From Lineus longissimus (taxonomy: Eukaryota > Nemertea > Pilidiophora > Heteronemertea > Lineidae), in the NCBI RefSeq assembly GCF_910592395.1, contig NC_088314.1:4032001-4096000 (forward strand): a DNA stretch of 64,000 nt, read 5' to 3'. Under the pieces are notes generated by a model. The model searched no databases. It was not told the origin of the DNA and worked only from the letters and a program-made list of their open reading frames with translations. Below are positions 61,801 to 64,000 of this stretch, one piece after another. The position numbers were made by a program, and so were the translations under genes. How positions within the stretch are numbered: position 1 is the first letter of the stretch; the number at the start of each line of letters is the position of its first letter.

Positions 61801-63316
61801 TTAGTCGCCTAACATTCTGCACTTCATATTCTCCAAATAAAATATTAAAATGTAATTCCCTGAAACATCTACCCATGGACATTTTAAATTGGATCATATT
61901 CTCATTAGAACTCAAGTATTGTGTATCAAAGAGATATTACTTGCTAATAACCAACTTTGGGGAATTTATAGCATTTTTCTCCGTTGCGTACATTCAACGA
62001 AAATACTGTTGGTCCTTATCTTTTCAATTATACGAGGTCAGTTGAATGAAGACATAAAAAACCCTCTGCACTGCATTGCTCACAACTTCTGTAGCCCAAT
62101 TAGTCCCTCCTTCCCCGACACTAGGCCTGAACCTCCTCGGAGCAATTTATTCATGTAGCAAGAATATGATACCTGGGGATAGTGACTTTTAAATAAAAGT
62201 AAAAAATCAGTACATGTGTTTGTTAAATCCAAAAGTTTTTCTCTTTCTTTGTAAATTCTTGGCTAAACATGGTGCATTCTCAAAGTTCTTGGTAAAACCT
62301 CGTCTGAAATTTCAGTTTTTTTACTAAAGGGCTCCCCCAGCATAATCTGGTCACGCTTCCGTACCTCTATTTGAACATGCCATCCACTTCACAGCAGCCA
62401 GTGGAGTGGCTGTTGGACCGACAGCGTATGTGAACACTCGAACCTGAAATGATGCAAAAGGATGAGACTGATAATGTCTATCAACAATAAGAATTTGTTC
62501 CGCAAATTAGGCCTAAATCGAAAATTTAATTCATTCTAACTGAGTCCAGTCTAGTAGTTCTAATGTGACTTGAAGAGATTTTTAAAGGGAAAATAGTACA
62601 TGTATATAAGTATCGTCCTCGTTAAAAAAATCCGGTTGTGCCATCAGAGAATGTGCATTCTTTCTATCGTAAAAACATGCTTGCACTTCCGTCAAGGCTT
62701 CAATGATTTCCACCTTCCTTTGACAAGTAGCTACATCCATCGAGTGATACAGCTACCGAAACAGTTATGTAGTAACCAAAAGGTAAATTTAATAATATGG
62801 GGCCATATAATCCTCAAGAAAGTGACAAGAACGGGAGAGATGGCTTTTCTTATGTTACTTGGTAAAAGGACAGTAGGAGAGAGTGACGATGTATCACAGA
62901 ATATAGATGGTAGGATATGAAAGGGATATGGTTCTAGCAGATCAAAAGTTTCATAGTCCACCGAGGGTTTTTTATTTAGTCACATATACAGGGCAAAATT
63001 CAAAAGAACGCAATTGGAAGATAGTATTCTTCACAGATCACCACAGATAAAAATGAAAAAGAAAAGAAAAGGAATTGTTCCCAGCCATTTACCTGAGAAA
63101 AACTCCTCAAGCACCAAAGTTTGGAAGTTTTGAACAAGATAATTGACTTCATGCATCCAATCGAGAGTCACCTCCATAGACAAAATCGCAAACATCTAAG
63201 AATTTGAAATTCGGACAGAAGGCTCCAAATGATACAGGATGGTTCTCATGCCACCACCACCTTAGGTGAGCAACTCGTGTTACCTTTGCATCATTACTTT
63301 TATGATTTTGTGCAGT
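37702..63316 (-). CDS. CACNA2D-like: Voltage-gated calcium channel alpha2/delta subunit, 3' part, 24 exons
   Basis: Encodes the extracellular auxiliary subunit that raises surface expression and tunes gating of high-voltage calcium channels. The exons found (63284-63316, 62365-62443, 61571-61620, 56826-56912, 46251-46310, 45927-46004, 45541-45687, 45301-45372, 45061-45122, 44754-44867, 44264-44361, 43675-43759, 43301-43366, 42924-43033, 41250-41485, 40837-40907, 40667-40745, 40432-40490, 40207-40233, 39753-39781, 39083-39215, 38826-38932, 38524-38600, 37702-37803) total 2061 bases, in phase throughout, giving 686 residues and a stop. They cover the end of the VWA domain, the Cache region, the VGCC_alpha2 region and the delta peptide. 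Motifs such as KWMAC, LGVMGIDV, HYDYQASC and RPRYRKRP fit the alpha2/delta-1/2 branch better than -3/4. Family length is about 1100, so some 400 N-terminal residues lie beyond the window. Confidence 0.97.
37859..38176. mobile_element. Outer MITE-like element interrupted by a second transposon
   Basis: A 24-bp perfect inverted repeat, starting CATGAGGAAACCAGCCCTGT at 37859-37882, recurs inverted at 38153-38176. Between them sits the inner TIR element plus about 60 bases of outer sequence. Without the insertion the outer element would be only about 100 bp. No clear outer target duplication was seen. It lies in the last alpha2/delta intron. Confidence 0.75.
37888..38090. mobile_element. Inner TIR transposon, internally deleted copy with intact 9-bp target duplication
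   Basis: The ends match the 32500-33039 element, but about 335 internal bases are missing. AAAATATTT flanks it on both sides (37879-37887 and 38091-38099), a perfect 9-bp target duplication. A 9-bp duplication with GG-starting ends suggests the Mutator-like class rather than hAT (8 bp) or Tc/mariner (TA); this is an inference. Confidence 0.8.
38524..38600 (-). CDS. alpha2/delta local exon 23 (delta peptide)
   Basis: It follows the AT-AC acceptor and encodes DGGPDICKVRPRYRKRPGDC followed by HSWDAA (first Asp split), matching the family's [22 protein letters not shown]. The donor is GTAAGT; it ends in phase 0. Confidence 0.93.
38601..38825 (-). other. U12-type AT-AC intron in the alpha2/delta gene
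   Basis: Read on the - strand, this 225-base intron begins ATATCTTTTT (U12 consensus ATATCCTTTT). It contains TTTTCCTTAAC at 38610-38620, a match to the U12 branch site, and ends in AC. The branch adenosine at 38611 is 11 bases from the exon, inside the usual 10-20. Splicing here gives PKE-DGG-PDIC in frame, as in vertebrate homologues. Any GT-AG reading leaves the exon without a donor. Confidence 0.88.
38826..38932 (-). CDS. alpha2/delta local exon 22 (delta peptide)
   Basis: It encodes (R)QYYAARLLNTNLMLVITE followed by ECFECQHIPPIQAPKE, matching [20 protein letters not shown] ... C. The acceptor is TTTTCAG. No GT donor keeps the frame before a TGA at 38797-38799. The exon most likely ends at 38826 before a U12-type ATATCTTTTT donor (phase 1). 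Confidence 0.92.
39083..39215 (-). CDS. alpha2/delta local exon 21 (delta peptide)
   Basis: It encodes the delta segment with SCITRGAHYYFTDLG and IECDNCT, matching the family's CITEQTQYFF ... LDCGNCSR. The acceptor is GTCCAG and the donor GTAAGT; it ends in phase 2. Confidence 0.96.
39753..39781 (-). CDS. alpha2/delta local exon 20 (29-base microexon)
   Basis: It encodes WLFGDLMYT with split codons at both ends, equivalent to the family's QQLLYGLIYHSW stretch. The acceptor is TTTTCAG and the donor GTAGGT; phase 2 in, phase 1 out. Confidence 0.85.
40207..40233 (-). CDS. alpha2/delta local exon 19 (27-base microexon)
   Basis: It encodes AYASFNVY with split codons at both ends. The acceptor is CTTCCAG and the donor GTGAGT. 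Its reading frame is closed in one phase and fits only the phase given by the neighbours. Confidence 0.85.
40432..40490 (-). CDS. alpha2/delta local exon 18
   Basis: It encodes PSIPFFELLSINWWTSKVA(W), equivalent to the family's VPTVADFLNLAWWTSAAAW. The acceptor is ATTTCAG and the donor GTAAGA. It supplies the phase change (0 to 2) needed between its neighbours. Confidence 0.93.
40667..40745 (-). CDS. alpha2/delta local exon 17
   Basis: It encodes (R)VIHYDYQASCPKKDDLPSAG and PRSIFI, carrying the conserved YDYQ-C motif. The acceptor is TTTGCAG and the donor GTAAGT; it ends in phase 0. Confidence 0.95.
40837..40907 (-). CDS. alpha2/delta local exon 16
   Basis: It encodes IGQFLGQVDPTLMTFLYNES and VFD, equivalent to the family's IGRFFGEIDPSLM motif. 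The acceptor is GTTCCAG and the donor GTGAGT; it ends in phase 2. Confidence 0.96.
41250..41485 (-). CDS. alpha2/delta local exon 15 (VGCC_alpha2 region)
   Basis: The largest exon found here (236 bases, 78 complete codons). It encodes the segment with YCNDQDKTVCYLIDNGGFMV, the conserved C ... C-LIDDGGFL block, ending KEMK. The acceptor is TTTTACAG and the donor GTAAAT. Confidence 0.97.
41890..42850. repeat. Three ~305-bp tandem units in an alpha2/delta intron
   Basis: TTTGACCTCTGTGACCTTGA recurs at 41924, 42236 and 42538 (periods 312 and 302). Each is followed by AAAGTAGGTCAAAT or a variant, a GGCAA(G)-type segment, CCTGGTGG and TTAAGAAACGTG. The block ends in CGGACGACGACGGACACAGG, a tail I associate with dispersed invertebrate repeats. 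It lies between exons 42924-43033 and 41250-41485. Confidence 0.88.
42924..43033 (-). CDS. alpha2/delta local exon 14
   Basis: It encodes NATGEYDVYRDPHKSAYFHR and a second part ending FIPPYSTS, equivalent to the SFYKRSLDN ... APY segment. The acceptor is TCCATAG and the donor GTAAGA; it ends in phase 1. Confidence 0.94.
43301..43366 (-). CDS. alpha2/delta local exon 13
   Basis: It encodes (F)EKEIDSFFAATSGGLLRVYP and an isoleucine, equivalent to the family's F-ATDGGITRVYP motif. The acceptor is TTTTTCAG and the donor GTAAGT; it ends in phase 2. Confidence 0.95.
43675..43759 (-). CDS. alpha2/delta local exon 12
   Basis: It encodes (C)DSPILRHLYWDAMATKGM and PVWKDNDK, matching the family's CN-LI-LLDAG ... 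W-ND segment. The acceptor is TTTCCAG and the donor GTGAGC; it ends in phase 2. Confidence 0.92.
44264..44361 (-). CDS. alpha2/delta local exon 11
   Basis: It encodes (W)DYCVNISKSLFEANGVDAVD followed by ILINATNDTPKK, the DYC block after IAP. The donor is GTGAGT; it ends in phase 1 within a Cys codon. Confidence 0.95.
44754..44867 (-). CDS. alpha2/delta local exon 10
   Basis: It encodes SIGIVTPKGYEKY ... GILIAP. The first Ser and the last Trp codons are split. It corresponds to the family's YSLALVLP ... YTFIAPRDYC stretch. The donor is GTGAGT. Confidence 0.94.
45061..45122 (-). CDS. alpha2/delta local exon 9
   Basis: It encodes LYIRKKQRYYTHQPIPNTTF, equivalent to the RYID ... YTWTP segment. 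The acceptor is CTTTCAG and the donor GTAGGC; it ends in phase 2. Confidence 0.92.
45301..45372 (-). CDS. alpha2/delta local exon 8
   Basis: It encodes LRNDMIQAKAGEQLLETF followed by VIAKDE, equivalent to the family's IRNKMIDGESG segment. The acceptor is TTTTTCAG and the donor GTATGC; phase 0 at both ends. Confidence 0.93.
45541..45687 (-). CDS. alpha2/delta local exon 7 (Cache region)
   Basis: It encodes 49 residues starting LGPNGYGFSINANGYIVFHP, the hallmark Cache block, and ending in an acidic run (EVGNEEKEE). The donor is GTGAGA; phase 0 at both ends. Confidence 0.97.
45927..46004 (-). CDS. alpha2/delta local exon 6 (Cache region)
   Basis: It encodes NNQTILGVMGIDVTTKEM ... PIEK, the conserved LGVMGxDV opening of the Cache-like domain. 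The acceptor is CTTTCAG, the donor GTAAGA; phase 0 at both ends. Confidence 0.96.
46251..46310 (-). CDS. alpha2/delta local exon 5
   Basis: It encodes GLGMMTTVTLPVYDRGSNSS, the family's GLVVTGTLPVF stretch. The acceptor is TCCGTAG and the donor GTATGT; phase 0 at both ends. It lies 10.5 kb from the previous exon, the largest intron seen here. Confidence 0.93.
46432..46530 (+). mobile_element. tRNA-derived SINE-like head
   Basis: GTCGCGCAGTGGTAAGAC resembles a pol III box A, and GGTCGTGGGTTCGACTACC about 60 bases further resembles box B. The part between them does not fold as a normal tRNA. This is the layout of a tRNA-derived SINE promoter; no second copy occurs in the window to confirm it. 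Confidence 0.4.
47240..47600. repeat. Degenerate tandem repeat, three units of about 135 bp
   Basis: The unit start GACCAA/GACCAAAA is at 47251, 47386 and 47522, and each unit carries TTATGTGCTGAC and a GCATG-type segment. Similarity is imperfect. It lies in the largest alpha2/delta intron. Confidence 0.75.
51813..52059 (-). CDS. Unassigned small ORF or last exon with one hydrophobic segment
   Basis: I do not recognise this family. The frame holds a Met at 52037, then a hydrophobic stretch (YLLVVTIILTLACATIVIG) followed at once by RRIDFRRKSR and a polar tail, 74 residues from that Met to the stop. Two readings fit. One is a terminal exon of a type I membrane protein, starting after an acceptor CCCCTAG at 52060-52066, with the basic run as stop-transfer signal. 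The other is a small secreted precursor with a signal peptide and dibasic sites. It lies in the 10.5-kb alpha2/delta intron on the same strand. No leucine-rich or other partner exon was found upstream. It may also be chance. Confidence 0.3.
53110..53345. repeat. Two-copy tandem duplication, period about 143
   Basis: CTGACCACGTCACTATCAT occurs at 53141 and 53284, each followed by TTTTGTAGTTTTGTTAT and an A run. The intervening parts diverge. It lies in the largest alpha2/delta intron. Confidence 0.75.
54116..54317. repeat. Three exact-length 67-bp tandem units
   Basis: TTTGAAATAACACCATTTTA begins at 54117, 54184 and 54251; only one base differs among the units (AACACC versus AACTCC). Each unit ends in AGGTCAGGTCAGGTCTGGGT. 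The near identity indicates recent expansion. Confidence 0.95.
56826..56912 (-). CDS. alpha2/delta local exon 4, probable GC donor
   Basis: It encodes EYLEILSRP followed by ASWADPYTDAQ, matching the family's EYLDVLGRP ... YLDAL segment. The acceptor is TATGCAG. In-frame joining to the next exon requires an end after CAG with a GC donor (GCTGGT); the nearby GTAGCT would shift the frame unless a microexon intervenes. The 3' edge is therefore inferred. Confidence 0.85.
56913..61570 (-). other. alpha2/delta intron (4.7 kb)
   Basis: No exon recognised. It contains the 74-base-period direct repeat near 59740 and a short poly-G tract is just outside the far side of exon 56826-56912's neighbour intron, with nothing else notable. 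Confidence 0.7.
59738..59850. repeat. Short direct repeat, period 74
   Basis: GAGTATCAAACAGTCACTTT followed by CCTCC and GCAGGAAT appears near 59740 and again near 59814. It lies in the intron between exons 61571-61620 and 56826-56912. Confidence 0.85.
61571..61620 (-). CDS. alpha2/delta local exon 3
   Basis: This 50-base exon encodes GYFSRIPAMGAIRTKVQ (first Gly split), equivalent to the family's KGYYYEIPSIGAIRINTQ. The donor is GTAAGT and the phase is 0 at the end. Confidence 0.93.
62365..62443 (-). CDS. alpha2/delta local exon 2 (end of VWA domain)
   Basis: It encodes VRVFTYAVG ... AVKWMACSNR, matching the last strand and helix of the alpha2/delta VWA domain. The acceptor is TTTCAG and the donor GTACGG; it ends in phase 1. 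Confidence 0.93.
63284..63316 (-). CDS. alpha2/delta local exon 1 (tentative, VWA region)
   Basis: This 33-base exon encodes TAQNHKSNDAK. It has a TTACAG acceptor and an AAG-GTAACA donor. It keeps phase 0 into the next exon, giving NDAK-VRVFTYAVG, like the family's NKDKK-VRVFTFSVG. Sequence similarity is short and the donor is only moderate, so this is the least certain exon. Confidence 0.45.
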
Positions 63317-64000
63317 CTGTAACCAATACAAATGAGAGTGCATGAAGACATGGAGAAAAGTCTACTATAAACCTCGTCAAACAGAGCAGAATCAGTTACG
63401 GGTCGTATAGTGCTCTTCAATGTTCTATATCTCCAGGGTTTTTCTGTTATGGAACGATTGTTCCAGAGAACACTCAACTCCTAAAATTCATGTATGTACC
63501 GTACTGGCCAGACGAAAAATCCCTTTTTCAAACAAGCTATTTTATGCACACACTACTACACATCTTACAAGTGGTGAGACTGTTGGTGATAGGCTGACAT
63601 ATTACGGGCATTGTAGGTCCAACAAAATAATTGACTGCCTTTTCTAGACCTGAATTCAGGGTCAAAGCTTGCATCTGAAACTCTATTCTATCCTGTGACA
63701 TGACAGTAAGTACAATAATGATGTGTTTTGTGATTGTAATGTACAACAAGGGATGCTATCTTTGAACACTGTAGGCCAATGATTCTTAGATGGTAACCCT
63801 GGGTGATGTTATGAATGGGCAACATCACTTAGTGCTTTACGAACAATAGACCAAGCTATTGTAGTGTGTCATATAGCTAAGTTCATACACAACAGGTAAA
63901 TAATCAAAGCAGAACATACAATATAGCATCCCTATTCTGAACAATAAGGTGTATTGCGTGCTTTGTATCTCAGTCAGGCTATTTTTGATCGACTCTTTCC
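63317..64000 (-). other. alpha2/delta upstream intron, window end
   Basis: No exon with the expected TDG end of the VWA strand was found, so the next upstream exon is probably beyond the window. Confidence 0.55.

Noticed and set aside
63093-63195. Possible extra alpha2/delta exon on the - strand with AG acceptor and GTAAAT donor
   Set aside because: Its 103 bases would break the frame between exons 63284-63316 and 62365-62443, and its translation has no similarity to the family.
1-64000. CRISPR array, bacterial operon or phage-like system
   Set aside because: The tandem repeats have no unique-spacer pattern, and the genes are intron-bearing animal genes.

Overview
The window is animal nuclear DNA: AT-rich, mostly non-coding, with small exons, GT-AG introns and much short repeat sequence. 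Exon-level protein similarity points to an invertebrate bilaterian. The Wnt5 residues look lophotrochozoan to me (annelid, mollusc or brachiopod), but I cannot fix the phylum without a search.

Three protein-coding genes can be supported. (1) A complete four-exon Wnt5 gene on the + strand (coding 5798-24579, 374 residues, 24 cysteines), with a long 3' UTR to about 26.5 kb. (2) A single-exon class A GPCR of 475 residues on the - strand (29565-30992), with a TATA-like box upstream. (3) The 3' two thirds of a voltage-gated calcium channel alpha2/delta subunit gene on the - strand (24 exons, 63316 down to the stop at 37702). Its exon phases chain without a break into 686 residues, ending in a GPI-type tail. 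Its 5' exons (signal peptide, VWA_N, MIDAS of the VWA domain) lie beyond position 64000.

Two points stand out. The next-to-last intron of the alpha2/delta gene (38601-38825) has the signature of a U12-dependent AT-AC intron: an ATATCTTTTT donor, a TTCCTTAAC branch site and an AC acceptor 11 bases beyond the branch. Using these sites restores the family motif before the last cysteines. In addition, Wnt5 sits next to an alpha2/delta gene, as WNT5A-CACNA2D3 and WNT5B-CACNA2D4 do in human, which suggests an old bilaterian linkage.

Layout: 1-5519 no gene; about 5520-5793 likely Wnt5 promoter or leader; 5798-26.5 kb Wnt5, with three large introns holding a duplicated tRNA-Tyr-like element, a MITE-like element and a microsatellite; 26.5-29.0 kb a LINE endonuclease remnant running into a 68-bp satellite; 29.1-31.4 kb the GPCR; 31.4-37.7 kb non-coding with a TIR element; 37.7-64 kb alpha2/delta, with a nested transposon insertion, a three-unit ~305-bp array, other short tandem arrays, a SINE-like sequence and, in its largest intron, an unassigned ORF with one hydrophobic segment. 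Wnt5 is a secreted ligand, the GPCR a plasma-membrane receptor and alpha2/delta an extracellular channel auxiliary subunit. There is no operon-like arrangement; the genes are separate units.
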